Below, piece after piece: positions 1 to 9,555 of a stretch of 64,000 nt of DNA. Numbering within the stretch: the stretch's first letter is position 1; each line of letters opens with the position of its first letter. The stretch lies in assembly GCF_006494375.1 (NCBI RefSeq), contig NZ_VHIZ01000027.1:99754-163753 (forward strand), in the 5' to 3' direction. The notes under the pieces are model-generated. The model searched no databases. It was not told where the DNA came from and saw nothing but the letters and a program-made list of their open reading frames with translations. Both the position numbers and the translations under genes were made by a program. The stretch comes from Pantoea anthophila (GTDB lineage: Bacteria; Pseudomonadota; Gammaproteobacteria; Enterobacterales; Enterobacteriaceae).

Positions 1-23
1 CTGACGAGCGGAAACACCCTATT

Positions 24-52
24 GCAAATGCAAATAATTATCAATACTATTA
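24..52. promoter_or_regulatory. Probable Fur-binding region upstream of fes
   Basis: This AT-rich stretch has overlapping partial matches to the Fur consensus (GATAAT-type hexamers), with ATAATTATC at its core, and lies just before fes. In E. coli the fes and fepA genes share a divergent Fur-controlled promoter; fepA would lie to the left of this window. The match is imperfect, and the box is called mainly from its position and the function of the gene it precedes. Confidence 0.5.
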
Positions 53-64
53 TTTATATCATTT

Positions 65-1318
65 ATGGCACAGATTTCGTCTGTTCGAACGATGGCGCGT
101 ATGACCTGGTTAAACGAAGAAACCGGCAGTGAACGCTGGTGGCAACAGCAGCAGCAGCGGGGAATTCCGCTGATTGAACCGGATGACGCGGGCACCTGTC
201 AGGTCACCTTTTTCTGGCGCGATCCGCAGGGCGACACACAGAGCTCGGATACCCGCCGCGTCTGGATCAATATTACCGGCGTGACCGATCATCATCATGC
301 CGCCGCCCCTGTTTCACTCTCTCCGTTGGCCCACACCGATGTCTGGTGGTGGCAAACCACCCTGCCCGCTGACTGGCGTGGCAGCTACTTTCTGATCCCG
401 GATGCGCAGGCTGAGCCGTTTACCGGCCAGAGCGATGCGCAGGCGTTACGGCAGTGGTGGAAGCAGAAATTTCCGCAGGCGCAAAACGACCCGCTCAATC
501 CGCTGCGTGGCTGGGCGGGCGGACGCGGTATGTCACACTCGCCGCTGCACCTGCCTCATGCGCCTGACCAGCAGGTCTGGCGGGCGGTCGATGAAGGCCG
601 CGCCGCCGCGATACCGCTGCAACACTTTCAGTGGCGCAGCAAACGGCTGGGAAACCAGCGTCAGATCTGGATCTGTGTGACCGGCGAGGCCGATGCTGGC
701 GCGCGTCCGCTGGCACTGCTGCTGGATGGACAGTTCTGGGCGCACAGCATGCCGGTTGCCGGTCCGCTTCAGCAGCTCACCGCGGCAGGCGAACTGCCCC
801 CGGCGGTCTATGTCATGATCGACATTATCGATCGTGAACACCGCACGCGCGAGCTGACCTGCAACCCTGACTTCTGGCTGGCCGTTCAGCATGAGCTGCT
901 GCCACAGGTTGCGCACCAGACGCCCTGCCGTATTGACAGCGACCGCACGCTGGTGATCGGCCAGAGTTTTGGCGGCCTCGCTGCCGCTTACGCCACGCTG
1001 ACCTGGCCCGACACCTTTGCCGGTGCCGTCAGCCTTTCCGGCTCTTTCTGGTGGCCCGGGCGCGACGATCCCAGCGGCTGGCTGCCGCAGCAGTTACAGC
1101 AGGGCCTGCTGCAGGCACCGCCACGGCGCTTTTATCTGGAAGCGGGTCGGCGCGAGCGGCTGATTCTGGCCGCAAATCAGCAGTTCCAGCGCGATCTGAC
1201 CGATGCCGGACATCAGGTCAGCTATCACCCGGTGGAAGGCGGTCACGATGCACTCTGCTGGCGCGGCGGGCTGCTGACCGGCCTGAAAACCCTGTGGCCA
1301 TCATCCTCATTGGCTTAA
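65..1318 (+). CDS. fes: Enterochelin (enterobactin) esterase Fes
   Basis: Cytoplasmic serine hydrolase that cleaves the trilactone backbone of imported ferric enterobactin so that iron can be released. The 417-residue protein has the N-terminal esterase domain (TGSERWWQ, VTDHHH) and an alpha/beta-hydrolase C-terminal half with nucleophile elbow GQSFGG (Ser301) and GGHDALCWRGG (His394). Family members have about 375-400 residues. No good ribosome-binding site precedes the first ATG; an ATG at 101, giving an MTWLNEE start, would fit the E. coli N-terminus better, so the start is uncertain. It heads fes-ybdZ-entF and is probably Fur-repressed. Confidence 0.93.
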   Translation: MAQISSVRTMARMTWLNEETGSERWWQQQQQRGIPLIEPDDAGTCQVTFFWRDPQGDTQSSDTRRVWINITGVTDHHHAAAPVSLSPLAHTDVWWWQTTLPADWRGSYFLIPDAQAEPFTGQSDAQALRQWWKQKFPQAQNDPLNPLRGWAGGRGMSHSPLHLPHAPDQQVWRAVDEGRAAAIPLQHFQWRSKRLGNQRQIWICVTGEADAGARPLALLLDGQFWAHSMPVAGPLQQLTAAGELPPAVYVMIDIIDREHRTRELTCNPDFWLAVQHELLPQVAHQTPCRIDSDRTLVIGQSFGGLAAAYATLTWPDTFAGAVSLSGSFWWPGRDDPSGWLPQQLQQGLLQAPPRRFYLEAGRRERLILAANQQFQRDLTDAGHQVSYHPVEGGHDALCWRGGLLTGLKTLWPSSSLA

Positions 1319-1403
1319 CGTCCGCCGCCTGCCCGCCACTGCAGGGTGCCACGGGCAGAATCGGGGCGTCAGCGCGCTCCGCGATGGTGGTCAGGAGACT
1401 GAT

Positions 1404-1625
1404 ATGCAACAACCTCACCCTTTTGACGACCCGCAGCAGGCGTGTCTGGTACTGAAGAACGATCGGCAGCAATACAGCTTATGGCCCACCTTTTGTGCGA
1501 TCCCGGCCGGGTGGCAGCCGGTATGGGGCCCCGCGCCACAGGCACACTGCCTGACGTGGCTGAATGAACACTGGCACGATATCCGCCCCGTCACCGCAGA
1601 AGCCAGCCGGAGCGATCATGTCTGA
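1404..1625 (+). CDS. ybdZ: MbtH-like protein YbdZ
   Basis: Small MbtH-family chaperone of 73 residues that binds the adenylation domain of the NRPS EntF and helps its folding and activity. Family features visible are the NPFDD-like start (HPFDDPQQACLVLKND), QYSLWP, the PAGW turn and the TWLNEHW segment with the conserved Trp residues. It lies 85 bp after fes, and its last codons overlap the start of entF by 8 nt, which implies translational coupling with its partner. Confidence 0.95.
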   Translation: MQQPHPFDDPQQACLVLKNDRQQYSLWPTFCAIPAGWQPVWGPAPQAHCLTWLNEHWHDIRPVTAEASRSDHV

Positions 1626-4600
1626 ACTCTCCATGACACCACAGAAAACGCTGCCGCTGGTGGCTGCCCAGCCCGGTATCTGGATCGCTGACCAGCTCTC
1701 GCCCTATAGCAATGCCTACGCCGTGGCACATTTTGTGGAACTGCGGGGCGCACTGGACAGCGCGCTGCTCTCCCGCGCTATCGTGGCGGGCATGCAGGAG
1801 GCGGACACCCTGAACATGGCCTTTGGCGAGCGGGACGGCGAACCGCTGCAGTGGCCTGTCGCGCAGCATTTCCGCTTACCCGAGGTGATCGATCTGCGCG
1901 CCGCCGCCGATCCGCACGCCGCCGCGCGGGCGCGGATGCAGGAAGATTTGTCGGGCGATCTGCGGGTGCTGAGCGGTGCGCCACTCTGCCATCACAGCCT
2001 GCTGCGACTGGGTGAGGAGCAGTGGTACTGGTATCAGCGCTACCATCATCTGGTGGTGGATGGTTTCAGCTTTACCGCCCTGACCCGCCGTATCGCCGAT
2101 CTCTACAGCGCCTGGCAGCGCGGCGACACGCCGCCGCCGACGCCGTTTGTGCCGTTCAGCGAGGTGGTTGAGGAGTATCAGCGCTATCAGCAATCGGCAG
2201 CCTGGCAGCGCGACCGCCAGTTCTGGCTGGAGAAAGGCGCAGCGTTACCTGCCCCCGCCTCCCTCTCCCCGCTGCCGCTGGCCGGTCAGCACGCCAGCAC
2301 GGATCTGCGGCGTCACAGCATCACGGTGGATCGAAGCGCCTTTCAGAAGCTGCTTGAGCACACCGGGCAGCAGAACCTCAGCGCGGCAGATACGGCCGTG
2401 GCGCTGGTGGCGCTGTGGCTGGCGCGTCTGACCGGTCAGAACGATTTTGCCGCCGGTTTCATCTTTATGCGCCGCATCGGCTCGGCGGCGCTCTGCGCCA
2501 CCGGTCCGGTGATCAACGTGCTGCCTCTGGCAGTGCATTACGATCCGGCCCAGCCGCTGGCAGCTCTGGCGGCCCGGCTGGCGGGTGAAGTCAGAAAAAT
2601 GCGTCGTCATCAGCGCTATGACGCAGAGCAGGTGCAGCGCGATCTGGGTCGTCACGGCGACAGCGATCCGCTTTACGGGCCGGTGATTAACCTGAAGATG
2701 TTCGACTACCAGCTCGATTTCGCCGGTACAGCGGGCATCACCCATCAGCTGGCGTCCGGCCCGGTTCGCGATCTGGAGATGGCTATTTATCTGAACGATC
2801 AGGGCGATCTGACGCTGGCGCTGCTGGCAAACGTGCAGCGCTACAGTGACGCCCTGGTGCAGCAGCATGCCCGCCGTTTTGATCGGCTGCTCTCCCAGCT
2901 TGCCAGCCAGCCCGCGCGTGCCTGTGGCGAGCTGGATATGCTGATGCCGGACGAGCACCGGCAGCTGGCGGCGATCAATCAGACCGCCGTGACGCTTCCC
3001 CCGGCCACGCTGAGCAGCCTGCTGCTGCTGCAGGCTGAACGAACGCCGCAGGCACCGGCGCTGACCGATGCGTCGCATCAGCTCAGCTATCAGCAGATGC
3101 AGCAGCAGGTCGCCGCGCTGGGACAGCAGCTGATCGCCCGGGGTGTGGCGCGGGGAGATATTGTCGCCGTGGCGCTGCCGCGCTCCGTGTTTTTATCGCT
3201 GGCGCTGCAGGCGATCGTCAGCGTGGGGGCCACCTGGCTGCCACTCGACACCGGGTATCCCGACGACCGATTAAAGATGATGCTGGCAGACGCCACGCCA
3301 AAAGCGCTGATCACCCGCCGTGAACTGGCTGACCGGCTGGCGGCGCTCTCGCCGGTCACACCGCTGTTTTACGACACGCTGTTACCCCCCGCTGAGGCGA
3401 TGCCGTCGCAGGCGCCCTCCCCGCAGGATGGCGCGTACCTCATCTACACCTCCGGCTCAACCGGGCGGCCAAAGGGCGTGCTGGTCAGTCACGCCGCGAT
3501 CGTCAACCGCCTGTTATGGATGCAGGATCGCTATCCGCTGGGTCAGGAGGATGTGGTGTTACAGAAGACGCCGGACAGCTTTGATGTCTCCGTCTGGGAG
3601 TTCTTCTGGCCCCTGATCGCCGGTGCGCAGCTGGTGATGGCGCCGCCCGATGCGCACCGCGACCCGGAGGCGCTGAGGCAGCTGTTTGCCCGCTACCGCG
3701 TGACCACCACCCACTTTGTTCCATCGATGCTGGCCGCCTTTGTCGCTGCGCTGCAGGAGGAGGCGGCGGCAGCCTGCTGCGCCACCCTGCGTCGGGTCTT
3801 CTGCAGCGGTGAAGCACTGCCCGCCGCGCTGTCGCGTCAGTGGCAGACGCTGACCGGGGTGCCGCTGCATAACCTCTATGGCCCGACCGAAGCGGCGGTG
3901 GATGTCAGCTACTATCCGGCCTCCGGCGCAGAGCTGGCCGCCGTGCAAGGCGCCAGCGTACCGATTGGCTTCCCGGTCTGGAACACCGGCCTGCGGATCC
4001 TGGATGCCCGTCTGCAGCCGGTGCCGCCGGGCATTGCCGGCGATCTCTGGCTGACCGGCGTCCAGCTGGCGCACGGCTATCTGGATCGTCCCGACCTCAC
4101 GGCCAGCCGCTTTGTGGCCGATCCCTGGGGTGACGGCACCCGGATGTACCGCACCGGCGACGTGGCACGCTGGCTGCCGGATGGCGCAGTGGAATATCTG
4201 GGCCGCAGTGACGATCAGCTTAAAATTCGCGGACAGCGCATTGAGCTGAATGAGATCGATCTGGCGATGGCCGCCCTGCCGGGCATCGAGCAGGCGGTGA
4301 CGCACGCGGCCGTGCTGGGCGGCGGCGGCGATCAGCAGGGTGATGCCCGACAGCTGGTCGGTTATGTCGTTGCCGATGAGACGATTGACGCGGACGCCCT
4401 GCGCCAGCGGCTGGCCACCCGGCTGCCCGCGCACATGGTGCCGGTGGCGATTGTTCAGCTGGCGAGCCTGCCGCTCAGCAGCAACGGCAAGCTCGATCGT
4501 AAAGCCCTGCCGCTGCCACAGACTCAGGCCAGGATCGCCGGGCGCGCGCCCTGCCCCGGACTGGAAAGCACGCTGGCTCAGGCGTTTGCTTCGCTGCTGG

Positions 4601-5538
4601 AGCGTGAGTCAGTCAGCGCACAGGATGACTTTTTCTTGCTGGGAGGGCATTCGCTGCTGGCGATGCGTCTGGCGGCGCAGCTGCGCCGGACGCTGGATCA
4701 GCCGGTGTCGGTGGGGCAGATTATGGTGGCCTCCACGGTGGAACAGCTGGCGGCTCTGCTCAGCGGCCCCTCTGCCGGGGCGGCCCGCGCCGGGTTTGAG
4801 ACGGTATTGCCGCTGCGGCGCAGCACGGGCCCGACGCTGTTCTGTTTCCATCCCGCCTCCGGTTTTGCCTGGCAGTTCAGCGCATTAACGCGTTATCTGG
4901 ACCCGCGCTGGTCGCTGCTGGGCATTCAGTCACCCGACCTCACCAGCCCGCTCAGCCAGGCGCAGCATCTCGATGCGGTGTGTGATGCTCATCTGGCGAC
5001 GGTGCGACAGCAGCAGCCTCAGGGGCCTTACTATTTCCTGGGCTACTCGCTGGGCGGCACGCTGGCACAGGGGATTGCCGCGCGGCTGGAAGCGGAAGGC
5101 GAAACCGTTGCCTTCCTCGGGCTGCTCGACACCTGGCCGCCGGAAACGCAAAACTGGGATGCACGGCGCGGCGAGAACGTGCTGGATCCGGCGGTGCTGG
5201 AGGAGGTTAACCGCGAGCGCGAGCAGTTTATCGCGACGCAGCGTCAGCAGGCGGGTGAAGGTATGGAGACGCTGTTCACCACCATTGAGAGCAATTACGC
5301 CCGTTCCGTGCGGCTGCTGGCCACGGCGCGCAGTGCCCGTTTCAGCGGACAGGCGACGCTGTTTCTGGCGCAACAGACGCAGCAGCCCGGTCAGGATGCA
5401 CGTCGCGCCTGGGCACCTTACCTCGGCGGGCTGACGATCTGGCCGCTGGACTGTGCCCATGTAGAGATCGTCTCACCCCGCATGTTTGAACAGATAGGTC
5501 CCCGCCTGCAGCAGATACTGGCGTCGCTGAATCCGTAG
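1618..5538 (+). CDS. entF: Enterobactin synthase component F (serine NRPS)
   Basis: Non-ribosomal peptide synthetase that activates L-serine, condenses it with dihydroxybenzoate carried on EntB and cyclises three units into enterobactin. It has 1306 residues; E. coli EntF has 1293. Domains in order: condensation with HHLVVDG at 143-149, adenylation with YTSGSTGRPKG from Tyr610, peptidyl carrier with GGHSLL and phosphopantetheine Ser1012, and thioesterase with GYSLGG (Ser1144) and a C-terminal His1281. The start at 1618 (MSELSM) is preferred over an in-frame ATG 18 codons upstream that lies inside ybdZ. The entD phosphopantetheinyl transferase it needs is not in the window. Confidence 0.97.
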   Translation: MSELSMTPQKTLPLVAAQPGIWIADQLSPYSNAYAVAHFVELRGALDSALLSRAIVAGMQEADTLNMAFGERDGEPLQWPVAQHFRLPEVIDLRAAADPHAAARARMQEDLSGDLRVLSGAPLCHHSLLRLGEEQWYWYQRYHHLVVDGFSFTALTRRIADLYSAWQRGDTPPPTPFVPFSEVVEEYQRYQQSAAWQRDRQFWLEKGAALPAPASLSPLPLAGQHASTDLRRHSITVDRSAFQKLLEHTGQQNLSAADTAVALVALWLARLTGQNDFAAGFIFMRRIGSAALCATGPVINVLPLAVHYDPAQPLAALAARLAGEVRKMRRHQRYDAEQVQRDLGRHGDSDPLYGPVINLKMFDYQLDFAGTAGITHQLASGPVRDLEMAIYLNDQGDLTLALLANVQRYSDALVQQHARRFDRLLSQLASQPARACGELDMLMPDEHRQLAAINQTAVTLPPATLSSLLLLQAERTPQAPALTDASHQLSYQQMQQQVAALGQQLIARGVARGDIVAVALPRSVFLSLALQAIVSVGATWLPLDTGYPDDRLKMMLADATPKALITRRELADRLAALSPVTPLFYDTLLPPAEAMPSQAPSPQDGAYLIYTSGSTGRPKGVLVSHAAIVNRLLWMQDRYPLGQEDVVLQKTPDSFDVSVWEFFWPLIAGAQLVMAPPDAHRDPEALRQLFARYRVTTTHFVPSMLAAFVAALQEEAAAACCATLRRVFCSGEALPAALSRQWQTLTGVPLHNLYGPTEAAVDVSYYPASGAELAAVQGASVPIGFPVWNTGLRILDARLQPVPPGIAGDLWLTGVQLAHGYLDRPDLTASRFVADPWGDGTRMYRTGDVARWLPDGAVEYLGRSDDQLKIRGQRIELNEIDLAMAALPGIEQAVTHAAVLGGGGDQQGDARQLVGYVVADETIDADALRQRLATRLPAHMVPVAIVQLASLPLSSNGKLDRKALPLPQTQARIAGRAPCPGLESTLAQAFASLLERESVSAQDDFFLLGGHSLLAMRLAAQLRRTLDQPVSVGQIMVASTVEQLAALLSGPSAGAARAGFETVLPLRRSTGPTLFCFHPASGFAWQFSALTRYLDPRWSLLGIQSPDLTSPLSQAQHLDAVCDAHLATVRQQQPQGPYYFLGYSLGGTLAQGIAARLEAEGETVAFLGLLDTWPPETQNWDARRGENVLDPAVLEEVNREREQFIATQRQQAGEGMETLFTTIESNYARSVRLLATARSARFSGQATLFLAQQTQQPGQDARRAWAPYLGGLTIWPLDCAHVEIVSPRMFEQIGPRLQQILASLNP

Positions 5539-5566
5539 CCGCCTTCTCCTGCGGAGAGGGTGCCGG

Positions 5567-6358
5567 TCAGCCTCTTCCGCACGGCACAATCATCGGGGTG
5601 CCGGCGACCGGATCGCGGATGATGACGCAGTGCAGGCCGTAGATCGCTTCAATCAGCGCTGGCGTCACAATCTCCGCCGGTTTCCCTTCAGCGATGATTT
5701 TTCCGTCACGCATCGCAATCAGGTGGCTGGCGTAACGGCACGCCTGATTAAGATCGTGCAGCACCACCACCAGCGTGCGGCCATGCTGCTGATTGAGATC
5801 CTGCATCAGCTCCAGCAGCTCAATCTGATGCGTAATATCCAGCCAGGTGGTGGGTTCATCGAGTAGCAGTAAGGGGGTTTCCTGCGCCAGCACCATCGCG
5901 ATCCAGACCCGCTGCCGCTGACCGCCGGAGAGCGTATCTACCGGCTGGGCGGCCAGATCGGCCACCCCGGTGGCCTGCATCGCCTGCTGCACCGCCGCCT
6001 CATCTTCCTGTCGCCAGCGTCCGAACAGCGTCTGGTGCGGATAACGTCCGCGTGCCACCAGTTCACTGACGCTGATCCCCGCAGGCGCACTGGAACTTTG
6101 CGGCAGCAGCCCCAGCCGCCGCGCCACCTCTTTGGTGGCATACCGCGCGATCGTCTGACCATCCAGCAGCACCTCGCCCTGCAGCGGCGTCACCAGCCGG
6201 CTCAGGGTGCGCAGCAGCGTCGATTTTCCGCAGGCGTTAGGCCCGATGATGACGGTCAGTTCACCGTCGGGGATCGCGACCGAGAGATGCTCCGCCACGA
6301 TCTTTTTGTCGTAACCCAGCGTCAGCGCCTTACCCTGCAAACGTGTTTTCTCTCTCAC
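5567..6358 (-). CDS. fepC: Ferric enterobactin ABC transporter ATPase FepC
   Basis: Cytoplasmic ATPase that powers uptake of ferric enterobactin through FepD/FepG. With a GTG start at 6358 the protein has 263 residues. It carries Walker A GPNACGKST (39-47), the ABC signature LSGGQ (143-147) and Walker B with DEPT (167-170). The reading frame continues 60 codons further upstream, but that stretch lies inside fepG and does not resemble the family. The GTG overlaps the fepG stop codon (GTGA), as expected for a coupled operon. It converges on entF with only 28 bp between the stops. Confidence 0.95.
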   Translation of the reverse strand: MREKTRLQGKALTLGYDKKIVAEHLSVAIPDGELTVIIGPNACGKSTLLRTLSRLVTPLQGEVLLDGQTIARYATKEVARRLGLLPQSSSAPAGISVSELVARGRYPHQTLFGRWRQEDEAAVQQAMQATGVADLAAQPVDTLSGGQRQRVWIAMVLAQETPLLLLDEPTTWLDITHQIELLELMQDLNQQHGRTLVVVLHDLNQACRYASHLIAMRDGKIIAEGKPAEIVTPALIEAIYGLHCVIIRDPVAGTPMIVPCGRG

Positions 6359-7338
6359 TGGCGTCGCGCCTCCCGTATCAGCAGAGCAATCAGATAGAGT
6401 CCGCCCAGGCTGACGGTAATGACACCGACCGGCAGCTGATAAGGCAGGAAAAGGTGCTGTGCGGCGTAGTCTGCGGCGATTAACAGCAGCGCACCGCACA
6501 GCGCAGCCAGCGGCAGTGCGCCTTTGACTCCCCCGCAAAGACGCCGTGCAATCTGCGGCGCCAGCAGCGCAATAAAAGAGAGAGGCCCGGCCAGCGCGGT
6601 TGAGGCCGCAGTCAGGATCACGCCTGTCAGCATCAGCATGACGCGGCTGCGTTCCACCGGAACCCCTAAGGCGCAGGCGGTGTCATCACCCATCTCCAGC
6701 AGACGCATGCGCCGGGCCAGCATTCCCGTCGCCAGCAGCGCCAGCAGCAGCACAACCGTCACGGGAAGCGTCTTCGCCCAGGTGATGCCGTTAAGTGAAC
6801 CGGCGCTCCAGAGCCCGGCGCTCAGTGCCGCCTCCAGGGAGGCGCTGATAATCAGCCAGCTGTTGAGCGCCATCAGCAGCGCCCGCACGCTGATGCCCAC
6901 GATAATCAGACGAAAGGTCTCCACGCCGTTGCGCCAGCTGAACAGCCAGACCACCGCCGCCGTAAGCAGCCCGCCCGCCAGTGCCGCCAGCGTCAGGCCC
7001 GCCATGTTTTGCTGAAACAGCACCAGCGCGACCAGCACGCCGCTGTATGCCCCGGTGTTGAAACCGAGAATATCGGGGCTGCCCAGCGGGTTACGCAGCA
7101 GTGACTGAAAAATCGCGCCACTGACGCCCAGCGCGGCCCCCAGCAGCAGCGCCATCATGACGCGCGGCAGCCGCCACTCCAGCACAATCAGCTGAACATT
7201 GCGCGCCGCCTCCCCGCTGAAGAGCGTCCACAACTGCTGCAGAGAGAGGGAGGGGGTGCCGTGTGTCAGCCCCATAAACGCCAGGATGCCGCAGGCCACC
7301 AGCAGTAAAAGCGCATTGATTATGATGCGTTTCATCAC
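6355..7338 (-). CDS. fepG: Ferric enterobactin permease FepG
   Basis: Inner-membrane permease of the FecCD/BtuC type, one half of the FepDG channel. It has 327 residues with about nine or ten hydrophobic segments and the conserved cytoplasmic loop GAALGVSGAIFQSLLRNPLG that contacts the ATPase, plus GPLSFIALLAPQIAR near the C-terminus. Its start overlaps the end of fepD by 4 nt and its stop overlaps fepC, so fepDGC is a tightly coupled unit. Confidence 0.95.
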   Translation of the reverse strand: MMKRIIINALLLLVACGILAFMGLTHGTPSLSLQQLWTLFSGEAARNVQLIVLEWRLPRVMMALLLGAALGVSGAIFQSLLRNPLGSPDILGFNTGAYSGVLVALVLFQQNMAGLTLAALAGGLLTAAVVWLFSWRNGVETFRLIIVGISVRALLMALNSWLIISASLEAALSAGLWSAGSLNGITWAKTLPVTVVLLLALLATGMLARRMRLLEMGDDTACALGVPVERSRVMLMLTGVILTAASTALAGPLSFIALLAPQIARRLCGGVKGALPLAALCGALLLIAADYAAQHLFLPYQLPVGVITVSLGGLYLIALLIREARRQ

Positions 7339-8321
7339 AGCCCTCTTCCCGGCCGGCGGCGAACCAGCACAATCAGCATCGGCGCACCGAGAATGGCGGT
7401 CACAATCGACACGCGCAGCTCGCCCGGCACCAGCAGCCGTCCCAGGATGTCGGCGGCCAGCAGCAGGCAGGGGGTCATCACAAGGGTTCCCGGCAGCAGC
7501 CAGCGATGGTCGTTGCCCAGCAGCCAGCGTGCCAGGTGTGGCGTCATTAAGCCAACAAAGGCGATGGGGCCGTCGGCGGCCGTCGCCGCGCCGCTCAGCA
7601 GCGCAATCGCCAGCAGGCCCGTCAGCTGCGTTCGCACCACGCGGGTGCCTAGTGCGGTCGCCATATCACCGCCCATGCTCAGGCTGTTCAGTGAACGTGC
7701 CAGCAACAGTGCCAGCACGCTGCCGACAGCGACGGCCGGCAAGGTGGCGCGCAGAATCGCGAAACTGCGGATATCCAGCGAGCCGCTATGCCAGAAACGC
7801 AGGTGATCGTAGATATCAGGGTTGAGCAGCGACAGCCCGGACGTTAATCCCTCCAGCACCGCACCCAGCGCTACCCCCGCCAGGGTCAGGCGCACCGGAC
7901 TGACCCGACCGCCGCCCACGGCGCCGGTCAGCGCCACCAGCAGAGAGGCCAGCAGTGCACCGGCAAAGGCGAAGCCCAGCCAGTCAGCCGGGGAGTCTGC
8001 GCCGGTCAGGACGATCCCCAGTACGACCGCAAAACCCGCACCGGCGTTAACCCCCAGAATGCCGGGATCGGCCAGAGGATTTCGCGTCAGGCTCTGCATC
8101 AGCGCACCCGCCAGTCCCAGGCTGCATCCGGCCAGCACACCCGCCAGGGTGCGCGGCAGCCGGGCGTCACGCACGATGACACAATCGACGCGGGTGCAGT
8201 CGGTGAACAGGGCCTGAGTGACCTCATGGAGGGGAATGGGTTTGGCGCCCAGCATCAGACTGAGCGCGAAAAGTAGCAACAGCAGCATCCCTGAACCTGC
8301 TATTGCGCGACATTGACGCAT
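7335..8321 (-). CDS. fepD: Ferric enterobactin permease FepD
   Basis: Second FecCD-family permease subunit (328 residues), partner of FepG. Visible family motifs are CSLGLAGALMQSLTRNPLADPGILG in the first third and GPIAFVGLMTPHLAR in the last third; multiple hydrophobic helices run throughout. In E. coli the divergent exporter gene entS lies between fepD and fepB. Here fepB is only 91 bp upstream and on the same strand, so fepBDGC can be one transcript. Confidence 0.95.
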   Translation of the reverse strand: MRQCRAIAGSGMLLLLLFALSLMLGAKPIPLHEVTQALFTDCTRVDCVIVRDARLPRTLAGVLAGCSLGLAGALMQSLTRNPLADPGILGVNAGAGFAVVLGIVLTGADSPADWLGFAFAGALLASLLVALTGAVGGGRVSPVRLTLAGVALGAVLEGLTSGLSLLNPDIYDHLRFWHSGSLDIRSFAILRATLPAVAVGSVLALLLARSLNSLSMGGDMATALGTRVVRTQLTGLLAIALLSGAATAADGPIAFVGLMTPHLARWLLGNDHRWLLPGTLVMTPCLLLAADILGRLLVPGELRVSIVTAILGAPMLIVLVRRRPGRGL

Positions 8322-8412
8322 AACGTTTAAGCCTTCATCAGAAGAGTCACAGAGAAACCCATGCGATTAAGCGACCGATAAGCCTCATCATTTCTGCAGG
8401 TTATCCCGTCTC

Positions 8413-9387
8413 TCAGACGCCACGACCGTTAACAAACAACGTCTCCAGCCGCGTCAGCAGATTGCTGGCGCTGTAGTAGTCGAGGCGGAAGCTATCCAGC
8501 CCCAGTGCATAGACCGCCCTGCTTTTTACTGCCGGGGTCTGCGCCAGGAAAGGGTTGCTCATCACCTGTGCAGTGGTGTTATCGTCGGCGGCAAACAGCA
8601 GGTAAGTCTGACCATTCAGGCCCGCCGCCAGATTTTCACCTGACAGCTGAAGAATATCTTTGCGCGTTCCCATACTGTGACCGGCGTGAAGGCTGGCGGG
8701 CGGCGTCGCCAGCGTGAAGCCCAGCTGCTGCAGTAACCGGGCCTGCGCTGACGCTGCCGTCCACAGGTTCACGGCCCGCCCGTCGCCGTTCCAGACCATC
8801 GCGGAAACCGGCTGCGGCGGCAGCGTCAGCTTCGCCTTCAGCGCCTTTTCGCGTGCCTCAAAAGCGTTTATCCGTGCGGCCGCTTCCGCCTCATGCCCCG
8901 TCGCCTTGCCCAGCAGCGTCACCAGTTGCTGCCAGCTTTTATCGTCATAATTGACCACCAGCACCGGCGCAATTGCCGCAAGCTGATCGACCAGTCTGAT
9001 GGCTGAATCATTGCCGGTGGCGCTGACCACAATCAGATCCGGCGCTTCGGCAGCAATCGCTTCTGCCCGGGGTTCGCCAATGTAGAGACGCTTCACGCCG
9101 CGCTGTTTCGCCACCGCGCCCCACTGCCGGAAATAGCCCTGCTCATCCGCCAGGCGACTGCCAGGGGCGGTGGCCCCGCTGGCGACCACCGGCGCATTAA
9201 TGGCCAGCAGCGACCCGGTCAGGGTCACGCTGGTTGAGACGATTCGGGTCGGTGCCTGCGTCAGGGTAAGATCGCCACTGGCCCCGGTAATGGTGCGCGG
9301 CCAGCCCGTCCCGGCCACCGCGCTGACACTGAGCAGGCTGCTCAGAAAAAACAGCACGATCGCTCTGCTAACCCTCTGTTTATTCAT
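8413..9387 (-). CDS. fepB: Periplasmic ferric enterobactin-binding protein FepB
   Basis: Periplasmic substrate-binding protein that carries ferric enterobactin from the TonB-dependent receptor to FepDG. It has 324 residues with an N-terminal signal peptide (hydrophobic core followed by a VSAVAG-type cleavage region), then the FepB-type IVSTSVTLTGSLLAI segment and NYDDKSW. It is divergent from entC, and the Fur box between them can repress both directions. Confidence 0.95.
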   Translation of the reverse strand: MNKQRVSRAIVLFFLSSLLSVSAVAGTGWPRTITGASGDLTLTQAPTRIVSTSVTLTGSLLAINAPVVASGATAPGSRLADEQGYFRQWGAVAKQRGVKRLYIGEPRAEAIAAEAPDLIVVSATGNDSAIRLVDQLAAIAPVLVVNYDDKSWQQLVTLLGKATGHEAEAAARINAFEAREKALKAKLTLPPQPVSAMVWNGDGRAVNLWTAASAQARLLQQLGFTLATPPASLHAGHSMGTRKDILQLSGENLAAGLNGQTYLLFAADDNTTAQVMSNPFLAQTPAVKSRAVYALGLDSFRLDYYSASNLLTRLETLFVNGRGV

Positions 9388-9514
9388 ACGTTCTTTTCCA
9401 CACTCGTTCAGATAAGGCCGGCGGCTGTTTATGCTGATCTGACCCGGAGCAGCAGCCGAAGCGCCGCATATGGATTGACAGATCCGGCCAATCCACGTAG
9501 CTTAACGCCTAATA

Positions 9515-9537
9515 ATACAAATGATAATCATTATTAG
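9515..9537. promoter_or_regulatory. Fur box between fepB and entC
   Basis: The sequence ATGATAATCATTAT forms the palindromic core of a Fur box and matches the GATAATGATAATCATTATC consensus very well. It lies 19-41 bp before the entC start and in the divergent fepB promoter region, the same place as the E. coli bidirectional fepB/entC operator. A TTGACA hexamer at 9475-9480 could be part of a + strand promoter upstream of it. Confidence 0.9.
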
Positions 9538-9555
9538 TTATCTTATCATTTCCGG

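Noticed and set aside
2245..4434. Long minus-strand open frames (277 and 291 codons) opposite entF
   Set aside because: They mirror the codon pattern of the NRPS gene on the other strand and show no family features.
8322..8412. Possible second Fur box between fepB and fepD
   Set aside because: No stretch resembles the GATAAT hexamer array; the gap looks like a plain intercistronic spacer.
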